Source of the DNA: DAIOFH01 sp036745875
GTDB lineage: Bacteria; Planctomycetota; SZUA-567
Reading direction: 5' to 3'
Length of the DNA: 14,067 bases
NCBI GenBank assembly: GCA_036745875.1
Contig: DAIOFH010000101.1
Span: forward strand, 1 to 14,067
Of this stretch, positions 7,650 to 14,067 are shown one piece after another. The position numbers and the translations under genes were made by a program. Numbering within the stretch: position 1 is the stretch's first letter; each line of letters starts with the position of its first letter. The notes under the pieces were generated by a model. It was not told the origin of the DNA. It did no database searches and worked only from the letters and a program-made list of their open reading frames with translations.

Positions 7650-8357
7650 TCAATAGGATAGATATATGAGAAAACGTATCATAAATGTATAGATAAAATG
7701 GAAAACTTTTGGAAAGACATACCATGCCAAAAGGACGCCGGCCATGTTGTATGAATGGACGTTGTAGCGCCAGCGCAAACGGTCTTCCTCGCGCTTGATG
7801 AACAGGTACCAGAATTCCGAACCGTCCATGGGCGGAATGGGCAAAAGGTTGAACACCAGAAGGACGATATTCAGGGTGAACAGCACGTGGAGCAGCATAC
7901 ACACCGCAGCCATCATCGAGTTGCCCGCGTCGGCGGGCGCGACAAGGTATCTGCTTCCTTCAAGGAATCCCAGGATAAACCATCCCGACCGCATGCCGAT
8001 CAGCATGACGACAAAGGCGAAGGTCGCCGGAATAAGGTGCGACAGCGGCCCGGCGAGCGACATGAAAAACGCCTTTTTCGGATAACGCGCCGCCCAGTGC
8101 GGATTGAAGGGCGCGCTTGCCCAGCCAAGCATCCAGTCGCCGCGAAAGAGAAAATAACTGACCAGCGGCGCAATGATCATTCCCCAGCGTTCCCTTTGCA
8201 TATGGGGAAGCGGGTTCAGGGTGGCTTGCCCCGAGTTATAGGCGGTATAGTCGCCGCCCCAGGCCGACACCACGGCGTGCGACGCCTCGTGGAGCGAGGT
8301 GGAAAAAAGAAAAACCGCATACCAGACAAACAACCCGGTCAAAAGAGAACTGTCCAT
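7650..8357 (-). CDS. Site-2 protease (M50) family intramembrane zinc metalloprotease
   Basis: This 235-residue polytopic membrane protein belongs to the S2P/M50 zinc metalloproteases, which cut substrates within the membrane. The zinc-binding HExxH motif is HEASH at residues 23-27 in the first hydrophobic segment. The second conserved motif, NLLPIPPMDG (170-179), supplies the third ligand, Asp178. An AGPLSHL segment (102-108) is typical of the family. It has no PDZ or CBS domain, so it is a minimal version and not a RseP-type protein. Substrate is unknown. The ATG at 8357 has only a weak AGG about 13 bases upstream. It is divergent from ribF and upstream of the diguanylate cyclase gene, with a 147-base gap. 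Confidence 0.9.
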   Translation of the reverse strand: MDSSLLTGLFVWYAVFLFSTSLHEASHAVVSAWGGDYTAYNSGQATLNPLPHMQRERWGMIIAPLVSYFLFRGDWMLGWASAPFNPHWAARYPKKAFFMSLAGPLSHLIPATFAFVVMLIGMRSGWFILGFLEGSRYLVAPADAGNSMMAAVCMLLHVLFTLNIVLLVFNLLPIPPMDGSEFWYLFIKREEDRLRWRYNVHSYNMAGVLLAWYVFPKVFHFIYTFMIRFLIYLSY

Positions 8358-8631
8358 GCGCTGAATTTTTACCTGTCTATTATCAAAACAAACGAATTAT
8401 TATAGCGTTTTCGCGAATGGTTGACCCTTCCCTTTTGCGCGTTTTGGTTGGCGCAATTGATCCTGAAAACGCCGGAGAGGGCCTACCTTTTCCCGAAAAC
8501 GCGCTAAACACGGAGGATGTGTTAAAATAACCCTGTCTATTATATTGGCATAAAATGTTTTTTCCTATACCATAGTTTTCTTAACCCTTTGCGCAAAAAC
8601 GCGCCCAGACCAATAAGGCGACAAGAACACC
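8358..8631. promoter_or_regulatory. Divergent intergenic region with repeated GCGTTTT/AAAACGC motifs
   Basis: This 274-base gap separates the divergent metalloprotease and ribF genes and must carry both promoters. For ribF, TTGGCA (8545-8550) with TACCAT (8568-8573) at 17 bases is a possible promoter. For the metalloprotease, TATAAT boxes on the minus strand at 8399-8404 and 8539-8544 lack good -35 partners. GCGTTTT or its complement occurs at 8405-8411, 8438-8444, 8466-8472, 8496-8502 and (with five A) 8595-8602. The first four form nested inverted pairs. A 12-base direct repeat, CCTGTCTATTAT, occurs at 8372-8383 and 8532-8543. I see no FMN riboswitch. Confidence 0.5.
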
Positions 8632-9567
8632 ATGCATGTTTTCACCAGTAAAGACTATGCCCCCCTCGCGGACAAGCGCCCTGCCGTGACCGTCGGCGTC
8701 TTCGACGGGGTACACCGGGGACACCGGACCATTTTCAAGCAATTGACGGATAATGCAAAACAGATGGCTGTCCCCGCCATGGCGATAACCTTCAGCCAGC
8801 ACCCGAGGCTGACCCTCGGCAGATCGGCGCCGTTGTCCATCACCAGCCTGGAAAACCGCCTCCACCTGATGGAACAGTCCGGGCTCGACGCCGCCTGGGT
8901 CCTGGATTTTTCGCCGGAGATGGCCGCCCTGCCCGGCTGGGATTTTTCCGAAAACTACTTCCACTCGCGCCTCGCCGCCTCCCTCGTCGTCCTCGGCGAA
9001 GGCGCGCATTTCGGCCGCGACCGTGACGGCAACGCCCACAACCTCGCCAATTGGGCAAAAACCTGGGACATGAAAGTCATACCCGTCCCCGCCCTCATCG
9101 TGGACGGCACCCGCATCAGCAGCACGGCGATCCGCCTCGCCGTCCAGTCGGGCGAGCTCGAACGGGCCGAAGATTTCCTCGGCAGGCGCTTCTCCGTCAT
9201 CGGCACAGTGGTCCATGGCCAGGGCCTGGCCAAGTCCTACGGCTTCCCCACCCTGAACCTCGACCCCCACCACGAACTGCGCCCGCCCGCCGGCGTCTAT
9301 GTCACGACGGCGCGGGTCGGCAGCAGGGAGTTCCCCTCCGTCACCAACGTCGGCCGTCCGCCGACGGATGCGGAAATCGAGGCTGGCCTCGGCGACTTCA
9401 TGGTCGAGACCCATCTCCTGGACTACGACGGCGACCTCTACGACCAGGTAGCGGAGGTGTTTTTCATCAAGAAAATCCGCGATGTCATGCGCTTCGCCGA
9501 ACCCGCGGGGCTCATCCGGCAGGTCCGGCTGGACATGGCCGAGGCGAAGGACTATTTCAAACATTAG
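8632..9567 (+). CDS. ribF: Bifunctional riboflavin kinase / FMN adenylyltransferase
   Basis: This 311-residue cytosolic enzyme phosphorylates riboflavin to FMN and adenylates FMN to FAD. The N-terminal adenylyltransferase domain (about 15-175) has VTVGVFDGVHRGHR with the HxGH motif at 28-31 and the RISSTAIR motif at 161-168. The C-terminal kinase domain (about 183-308) has LGRRFSVIGTVVHG, GFPTLNL with the PTxN motif at 206-209, GVYVT, and the catalytic glutamate in VETHLLDYDGDLYD (Glu259). Length is typical. One oddity: the usual G-x-DF-x-FG loop reads GEGAHFG (122-128), so the Asp-Phe pair is Gly-Ala here. The ATG at 8632 has only AAGG at 13 bases upstream. A HAD phosphatase gene follows after 29 bases, probably in the same operon. 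Confidence 0.96.
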   Translation: MHVFTSKDYAPLADKRPAVTVGVFDGVHRGHRTIFKQLTDNAKQMAVPAMAITFSQHPRLTLGRSAPLSITSLENRLHLMEQSGLDAAWVLDFSPEMAALPGWDFSENYFHSRLAASLVVLGEGAHFGRDRDGNAHNLANWAKTWDMKVIPVPALIVDGTRISSTAIRLAVQSGELERAEDFLGRRFSVIGTVVHGQGLAKSYGFPTLNLDPHHELRPPAGVYVTTARVGSREFPSVTNVGRPPTDAEIEAGLGDFMVETHLLDYDGDLYDQVAEVFFIKKIRDVMRFAEPAGLIRQVRLDMAEAKDYFKH

Positions 9568-9596
9568 CGCGTTTCGCTGTTGAAAGGGACAGATCG

Positions 9597-10241
9597 ATGA
9601 TCAAGGCAGTAATTTTCGATATGGACGGATGCCTCACGGATACCGAACCGATCATCATGGCGGCCAGCATCCAGGGGCTTGCCGAATGGGGCGTCAAGGC
9701 GGTCCCCGAGGACTTCATCCCCTTCGTCGGCCGAGGGGACGACCTTTACGTCGGCGGCCCGGCGGAAAAACACGGCGTGCCCTACGATGTGAAAATGAAA
9801 CACCGCGTCTACGAAATCTACCTCGACCTTATCGCCCGGGACGGCAAACCATTCCCCGGCGTCCCGGAACTCCTGGCCAAAGTCAGGGAAAAAGGCATTA
9901 AAATGGCCGTCGGCTCCAGCGCCGACAAGGTAAAGGTCGAAGCCAACATCAAAGCCATCGGCGTCCCCCGCGACTGGTTCGAAGTGGTCGTCGACGGCAC
10001 CATGGTCGAACACAAAAAGCCCGCGCCGGACCTCTTCCTGAAAGCCGCACAACTCCTCGGCGTCAAACCCGAAGAATGCGCCGTCGTCGAAGACGCCGTC
10101 CACGGCGTCGAAGCGGCCAATGCCGCAGGCATGCGCTCCATCGGCGTCGCCAACACCCTCCCCATAGCGGAGCTCCACGAGGCGGACGTCGTCAGGCCCG
10201 CAACCGGCGATGTCACACTTTCGGATCTCGGCATAGCCTAA
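9597..10241 (+). CDS. HAD-family phosphatase, beta-phosphoglucomutase-like
   Basis: This 214-residue protein is a HAD hydrolase of the subfamily that includes beta-phosphoglucomutase and sugar-phosphate phosphatases. The nucleophile motif FDMDGCLTD has Asp8 and Asp10. Motif II is GSS (106-108), motif III is HKKPAPD with Lys141, and motif IV is VVEDAVHG with Glu165 and Asp166. The helical cap lies between about residues 16 and 85. ATG 9597 is chosen because AAAGGGA ends 7 bases before it and the FDMDG strand begins just after. The frame stays open far upstream, but that part overlaps ribF and is not coding. The substrate cannot be read from the sequence. Its position 29 bases after ribF raises the possibility of a flavin-related substrate such as FMN; a sugar phosphate is equally possible. 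Confidence 0.92.
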   Translation: MIKAVIFDMDGCLTDTEPIIMAASIQGLAEWGVKAVPEDFIPFVGRGDDLYVGGPAEKHGVPYDVKMKHRVYEIYLDLIARDGKPFPGVPELLAKVREKGIKMAVGSSADKVKVEANIKAIGVPRDWFEVVVDGTMVEHKKPAPDLFLKAAQLLGVKPEECAVVEDAVHGVEAANAAGMRSIGVANTLPIAELHEADVVRPATGDVTLSDLGIA

Positions 10242-10251
10242 AGCACTAAGC

Positions 10252-10337
10252 GTGTTGACCCAAGGCAAGGCTGAGTCTCCCATGCTGCCGGATAAGCCCG
10301 GGAGTATGGGTGGCGCATCCTTGCCCTACACCAACAC
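10252..10337. repeat. 86-bp palindromic element between convergent genes
   Basis: The left end reads GTGTTG (10252-10257), six bases, GGCAAGG (10264-10270). The right end is its exact inverse for both blocks: CCTTGCC (10319-10325), six bases, CAACAC (10332-10337). Inside, CTCCC (10277-10281) can pair with GGGAG (10300-10304), or CCCAT with ATGGG (10306-10310), around a CCGG-ATAAGC-CCGG core. It lies between the ends of the HAD and sugar kinase genes and could end transcription from both sides, though there is no T-run. It resembles a dispersed intergenic palindromic (REP-like) unit. Confidence 0.65.
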
Positions 10338-10339
10338 CA

Positions 10340-11860
10340 CTACCCTTCGACAAACTCCGGGAACAGCGGTTCGAGCGCTTGGTAGACTTTGTTGAACAGG
10401 CTTTTGCGGTGTTTGTAGATTTCGGTATTTTGGCTGATCGGTCTGGTGCGGTCGACCACTTTGTTGAAGCGATCGGCAGCGGAAAAGTCGGGGAAGATGC
10501 CGGAGCCGATGCCGGCGAGGATTGCCGCACCGGTGGATGTGGCTTCGTCGAGGTAATTGGGGCGCTGGATTTCGACATTGAAGACATCGGCGATGATTTG
10601 CCGCCACAGGTCGCCTTTTGCGCCGCCGCCGATCATCAGCATTTCGCTCAGGGGGACGCCCTGCTCGCGGAAGATGTCCACGGACGCCGAGAGGTTGTAC
10701 GCCACGCCTTCGAGCACCGAGCGGATGATGTCGGGGCGGGTGTGGGTGATCGAAAGGCCGACGAAACCGCCCCTGGCGATGGGGTTCCAGTGGGGGGTGC
10801 GCTCGCCCATTAGATACGGGAGGTAGAGGAGGCAATTTGCGCCGACAGGCGATTTTGCCGCGACGTCGCCCATGACGTCGTAGACGCTTCTCCTTTCCAG
10901 TTTTGCGATCCGCGCCTCCTCGTGGCAGATTTCGCTGCGCAGCCATACATAATTGCCGCCGCCGACCTGCATGATGCCCATCGGGTTGTACAATCCGGGG
11001 ACGGCGTGGGCGAAGGTGATGGTCCGTTGTTTTTCATCATAGATGGGCTCCGTCGTGGATACGGATATCCAGGAGGATGACCCGACGCAGGCGTAGGGCT
11101 TGCCGGGGGCGACGGAGCCGACCCCCACGGTTGCCGCGACGCCGTCGGCGCTGCCGGCGATGACGGGGATGCCGGGACGAAGGCCGAGGACCTTCGCCGC
11201 CTCGCGCGTCAGTTCGCCGAGGACCGAGGTGGACGGCACGACCTCAGGCAATTTGTCCGCGTCCAGCCCGGCGGCGTCGATGAGTTCGGCGGACCAGGCA
11301 TTTTCCTTGAGGTCGAAGATGTTGGATCCGGAGGCGTCGGTTTGTTCGGTCGCGAGCCTGCCGGTCAGGCGGAAATTGAGGTAATCCTTGGCGTTCAGGA
11401 ATTTATGGGTCTGTTTATAGATTTCCGGTTCATTGTCCTTGATCCACATGTATTTTGCGGCGCTATAGGAGGGGCTGGGGCGGTTGCCGCTGATGCGGTA
11501 GATTTTGTCCGCGCCCGCCTGTTTGATGAAGTGGTCGCTTTCCACGGTCGAGCGCTGGTCGCAGTAGAGGATATGCGAGCGGAGGGGCTTGCCGTCCTTG
11601 TCGACGCAGAGGCAGCCCATCATCATGCCGCTGAAGGCGATTGCCGATACCCGGTCGGGGTCCTGGTCCTGGAGGATTTTCCGGGTGGCGGTCACGACCG
11701 CCGTCCACCAGTCGTCCGGGTCTTGCTCGGCCTTGCCGCCGGGCATGAAGTTGCTTTGATAGGGATGGGAGGCGCTGTCCAGCAACTCGCCGTCTTCGGA
11801 AAACAGAGTCGCCTTGTCGGCTGAGGTGCCGAGATCATGGGCAAGAATGAGTCGTGACAT
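10340..11860 (-). CDS. FGGY-family carbohydrate kinase, xylulokinase (XylB)-like
   Basis: This 506-residue protein is a cytosolic FGGY sugar kinase that transfers phosphate from ATP to a sugar or polyol, most likely D-xylulose or a related ketose. The N-terminal actin-like fold starts with LAHDLGTSADKATLF. TDASGSNIFDL (174-184) matches the substrate-side segment of xylulokinases. GSADGVAATVGVG (236-248) carries the likely catalytic base Asp239. The second family signature, MIGGGAKGDLWRQIIADVFNVEI, spans about 409-431. Length is normal. Start ATG 11860 has GGAG 7 bases upstream. FGGY kinases are hard to assign by eye, so ribulose, erythritol or autoinducer-2 kinase activities are not excluded. 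No xylose isomerase, regulator or transporter gene is adjacent in the window. It lies 66 bases downstream of the cadherin-like gene, on the same strand, with its own candidate promoter. Confidence 0.88.
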   Translation of the reverse strand: MSRLILAHDLGTSADKATLFSEDGELLDSASHPYQSNFMPGGKAEQDPDDWWTAVVTATRKILQDQDPDRVSAIAFSGMMMGCLCVDKDGKPLRSHILYCDQRSTVESDHFIKQAGADKIYRISGNRPSPSYSAAKYMWIKDNEPEIYKQTHKFLNAKDYLNFRLTGRLATEQTDASGSNIFDLKENAWSAELIDAAGLDADKLPEVVPSTSVLGELTREAAKVLGLRPGIPVIAGSADGVAATVGVGSVAPGKPYACVGSSSWISVSTTEPIYDEKQRTITFAHAVPGLYNPMGIMQVGGGNYVWLRSEICHEEARIAKLERRSVYDVMGDVAAKSPVGANCLLYLPYLMGERTPHWNPIARGGFVGLSITHTRPDIIRSVLEGVAYNLSASVDIFREQGVPLSEMLMIGGGAKGDLWRQIIADVFNVEIQRPNYLDEATSTGAAILAGIGSGIFPDFSAADRFNKVVDRTRPISQNTEIYKHRKSLFNKVYQALEPLFPEFVEG

Positions 11861-11885
11861 GCCTTTTCTCCGGTATTGTTTGAAA

Positions 11886-11901
11886 GCGCCATTTCCGGCG
11901 C
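11886..11901 (-). promoter_or_regulatory. Small hairpin in the sugar kinase leader
   Basis: GCGCC (11886-11890) and GGCGC (11897-11901) form a 5-bp stem with a 6-base loop, 25 bases before the kinase start codon. Only TTTC follows on the minus strand, so it is at best a weak terminator for the upstream gene or a leader structure. Confidence 0.35.
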
Positions 11902-11910
11902 AAAGAAACT

Positions 11911-11940
11911 GTGATAGTTTTAAAAACTATTTTATTTCAA
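11911..11940 (-). promoter_or_regulatory. Putative sugar kinase promoter with a 17-bp palindrome in its spacer
   Basis: On the minus strand TTGAAA (11935-11940) and TATCAC (11911-11916) are 18 bases apart. A perfect palindrome, ATAGTTTT-T-AAAACTAT (11914-11930), covers most of the spacer and part of the -10 box. That is the usual place for a repressor operator. It also overlaps the TAG stop codon of the cadherin-like gene. On the plus strand the palindrome is followed by TTTTATTT, so a weak terminator in that direction is an alternative. Confidence 0.5.
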
Positions 11941-14067
11941 TTTGGAAGTGATGTAAAGAGCATATCCATTCGCCCTTGCTGTTCTGGACGTACAGCGAAC
12001 CGTTGGCCGGCGGTTCCTGGATGATGTACATGACCTGCGCGGGGTCGAATTGCTCGTCCGCCGTGAAAGCGTCGTCGTCGGTCCAGCTCAGCATGTCCTT
12101 GGTGATCCTGATGTCGTCCAGGTTGCCGCCGTTCGTCACAAACTGTTCGACGGACGTCACCGCCTCCTCGCCGAAAGATACCGTAATGCCGGTGTTCTTG
12201 TCGAATATGACCTTGTCGTTGACCGGCGTGATGTTGACCTTGATCGTCCCGACGTCGGAAATGCTCGACTGGTTCGGGCCGTAGATGGTATGCCCGTTGT
12301 TGTTGGCGGGCGCATCGGTCTCCACTTCGGACGAACCGTTGACCCATGTGCCGCCGACAAGCAGGTCGGAAACGAGGACCAGGCCATCCGCGCCAACCAC
12401 CTGCTCCTCGATCCAGGTTCCGTTATCCCAGTAACCCGGGATGATATCGTCTTTCACATACGACCCGGCAGGGAACGTCTCGCCATCCTGGACGAAACCT
12501 GGGTTGTAGCCCACGCCCTTGTTGTCGTTGGCGATTATCCGGATGTCGTCGTGGAAATTTTCGCTGCCGTCGTGGATGTAGCGCACCCTGCCGGCTTCGA
12601 GATCCGCCATGGTGATGATCGTCGCGCCGTTCAGGGTCGTGATGTTCCAGGTCGTGTTACCCTTGGCGTCGGCTTCGCTGGCATAGGTGATCTTCTCGTA
12701 GCCGTCGATGGACCCCGGGGCCGTCGACCCGGTATAGATCCAGATGTCGCCGTATTTCGGCTTTTCGATGACGACGAAGGTAAGGCCGTTGTTCGCCGCG
12801 TAATCGACGCCGCCATGCGTCAGGCCGGGCGAGCCCTTGGAACCGTCGACGTCCTTCAGACCGAGGGAGTCCTTGGTCAACGCGACGCCGAGATCGTCGA
12901 ACCCGTGTTCCTCCGCATCGCGCTGGTCCTTGGTCGGCCCTTCCTTGACGGTGATTTCGCCGCCTACCACCGGCTGGTCGTTGAGCGGGATGACGCTAAT
13001 GCCGAAGATGACCTCGGTCGGCCCTTCGGAAGCGCCGGCCTTGTACTCAACCGTTCCGTCCGAAATGGTGAAGGAGAAGGAGTCCGCGAAAACCTCCGCC
13101 CCGTTGTGCCGGTAAAAGACCGCGCCGGCCTCCACGTCCTGCTGGGTGAAGGAACAGCCGACAAGCACCTCGCGCATCCTGCCGGTGAAGACGGCTTTCC
13201 CGTGCTCGTCGAGCTTGGTCGTGCCGTCGTCGTTGACTTCGTATTCCAAGACCCACAGGGAGCCGTATTCGCCTTCTGCGGTGAGGCGGTAGGTGATGCC
13301 GGGGTCGTCCTTGTCCATGGTGGAGTCGGGCTTGCCGTCCTCCGTGACCGGGTGCCGCATAAAGGCGTGCAGGTCGTCTTTGGTGAGGTAGAGGTCGCCG
13401 CCTTCGAAGACGGTGCCTTCCGCGTCGCCGCCGAGCATCACTTCGCCCTCGCCGACCACCGGGCGGGTCGGGGGCGTCCACGTGCCGCTGCCGTGCTTGT
13501 AGTCCACGTTGAAGTTGATGAAGATATCCGTCGCGACGAACTTGCCGCCGGTGCGCTCCGCGCCGACCCATACGCCGTCAACCTCGTTGCCGCCCGTTTC
13601 CGTGTAGTCGACCCACTCGCCGATCCCGCCTTCGTAGGCCTTGTCGACCGGGTAGCCGTCCGGGTCGAGGACACAGATGCCGCTGTCCCTCACCGTGAAC
13701 CTGAAGGAGTCGACGCCGATATGGACATAGCGTTCATCCGCCGGCGCGTCCGGGTATTCCTTCCCGAAGCCGCCGTAGTAAACATACACGATCTTGCCGT
13801 TGTCCAGGTCCGCCTGGGTGAAGGAGGAGCCGACGTCGATTTCGCGGTAGGTGCCGTCGTCGTTCTTGTAGTACAGCTTGCCCTTGTACGACCCGGCCTG
13901 GAGTGTATAGGTGATGGAACTCGTCGGCGAATCCACATCCTTGACCGGTATGATGTTCTCCACCGGGATATCGACGGAGTGGCCGGGGACATTGACATTG
14001 CCGGCCACGCCGCCGGGAGGAAGGCCGTTTTCGTAATACGGGAGGTCGTTTGCCGGTTTCACTTCGA
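11927..14067 (-). CDS. Cadherin-like repeat surface protein, partial (5' end outside window), 3' end apparently truncated
   Basis: The reading frame is open at the right edge (the codon before GTG 14062 is GAA), so only the C-terminal 712 or so residues are here. They form long tandem repeats of the cadherin-like/CSPG type found in bacterial adhesins. Each has a DxD-rich start, a 'GxLY' strand and the motif FTQADLDNGKIVYV (81-94), FTQQDVEAGAVFYRH (305-319) or ITMADLEAGRVRYIH (483-497), counted from 14062. Linkers of the form P-x-ND-x-P occur at about 3-8 and 359-364, with a variant at 613-616. A fourth repeat starts near 632 and stops abruptly after NGSLYVQNSKGEW, followed by an unrelated tail of 13 residues (last Lys711) and TAG. 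No C-terminal anchor, autotransporter barrel or type I secretion signal is visible. The protein would be secreted or cell-surface; the N-terminus is not seen. Confidence 0.85.
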   Translation of the reverse strand, partial: EVKPANDLPYYENGLPPGGVAGNVNVPGHSVDIPVENIIPVKDVDSPTSSITYTLQAGSYKGKLYYKNDDGTYREIDVGSSFTQADLDNGKIVYVYYGGFGKEYPDAPADERYVHIGVDSFRFTVRDSGICVLDPDGYPVDKAYEGGIGEWVDYTETGGNEVDGVWVGAERTGGKFVATDIFINFNVDYKHGSGTWTPPTRPVVGEGEVMLGGDAEGTVFEGGDLYLTKDDLHAFMRHPVTEDGKPDSTMDKDDPGITYRLTAEGEYGSLWVLEYEVNDDGTTKLDEHGKAVFTGRMREVLVGCSFTQQDVEAGAVFYRHNGAEVFADSFSFTISDGTVEYKAGASEGPTEVIFGISVIPLNDQPVVGGEITVKEGPTKDQRDAEEHGFDDLGVALTKDSLGLKDVDGSKGSPGLTHGGVDYAANNGLTFVVIEKPKYGDIWIYTGSTAPGSIDGYEKITYASEADAKGNTTWNITTLNGATIITMADLEAGRVRYIHDGSENFHDDIRIIANDNKGVGYNPGFVQDGETFPAGSYVKDDIIPGYWDNGTWIEEQVVGADGLVLVSDLLVGGTWVNGSSEVETDAPANNNGHTIYGPNQSSISDVGTIKVNITPVNDKVIFDKNTGITVSFGEEAVTSVEQFVTNGGNLDDIRITKDMLSWTDDDAFTADEQFDPAQVMYIIQEPPANGSLYVQNSKGEWICSLHHFQIEIK

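Noticed and set aside
8358..8631. FMN riboswitch upstream of ribF
   Set aside because: The conserved blocks of that riboswitch are not visible in the region.
8581..9564. 327-codon minus-strand open frame opposite ribF
   Set aside because: It mirrors ribF, has no family features, and lacks a believable start region.
9051..9596. Upstream extension of the HAD frame into ribF
   Set aside because: The extension is out of frame with ribF and translates to arginine- and proline-rich sequence. A good ribosome binding site precedes ATG 9597.
1..14067. tRNA, rRNA, insertion sequence or prophage genes
   Set aside because: I looked for cloverleaf-like segments, transposase motifs and phage genes on both strands and saw none.

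Overview
The window comes from a G+C-rich bacterial chromosome with short, AT-rich intergenic gaps. It looks like ordinary chromosomal metabolism and signalling with one surface-protein gene fragment at the right edge. I see no phage, plasmid, transposase, CRISPR, rRNA or tRNA. The genes (PTS permease domain, cyclic-di-GMP enzymes, glycogen phosphorylase, a DUF1847 protein common in anaerobes, long cadherin-like repeats) would fit a carbohydrate-using, probably Gram-negative, bacterium. I cannot name a phylum from this sequence.

Layout. From the left, five genes lie on the minus strand. In transcription order (right to left) they are: a membrane site-2-type metalloprotease (7650-8357); a PAS-PAS-GGDEF diguanylate cyclase (6147-7502); glycogen phosphorylase glgP (3421-5955), with its own promoter and a strong intrinsic terminator; a PTS EIIC permease domain fused to an EAL cyclic-di-GMP phosphodiesterase (1048-3195), with its own promoter; and a cysteine-rich DUF1847 protein (106-747). 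A large imperfect inverted repeat of about 173 bp (864-1036) lies just past the EIIC-EAL stop codon. A divergent intergenic region (8358-8631), rich in GCGTTTT/AAAACGC motifs, separates this block from the plus-strand pair ribF (8632-9567) and a HAD phosphatase (9597-10241). A convergent gap holding an 86-bp palindromic element follows. Then come two more minus-strand genes: an FGGY (xylulokinase-like) sugar kinase (10340-11860) and, upstream of it, the end of a large cadherin-like repeat protein (11927-14067), which runs off the right edge.

How the genes may work together (inference). The diguanylate cyclase, glycogen phosphorylase and EIIC-EAL genes put a cyclic-di-GMP synthase, a storage-polysaccharide enzyme and a sugar-permease-coupled cyclic-di-GMP hydrolase side by side. 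That suggests a link between sugar or glycogen status and cyclic-di-GMP. RibF and the HAD phosphatase are spaced like an operon; together they recall the plant fusion of riboflavin kinase with an FMN phosphatase. The cadherin-like gene ends abruptly inside a repeat, where the AT-rich promoter region of the sugar kinase begins, so its 3' end looks truncated.
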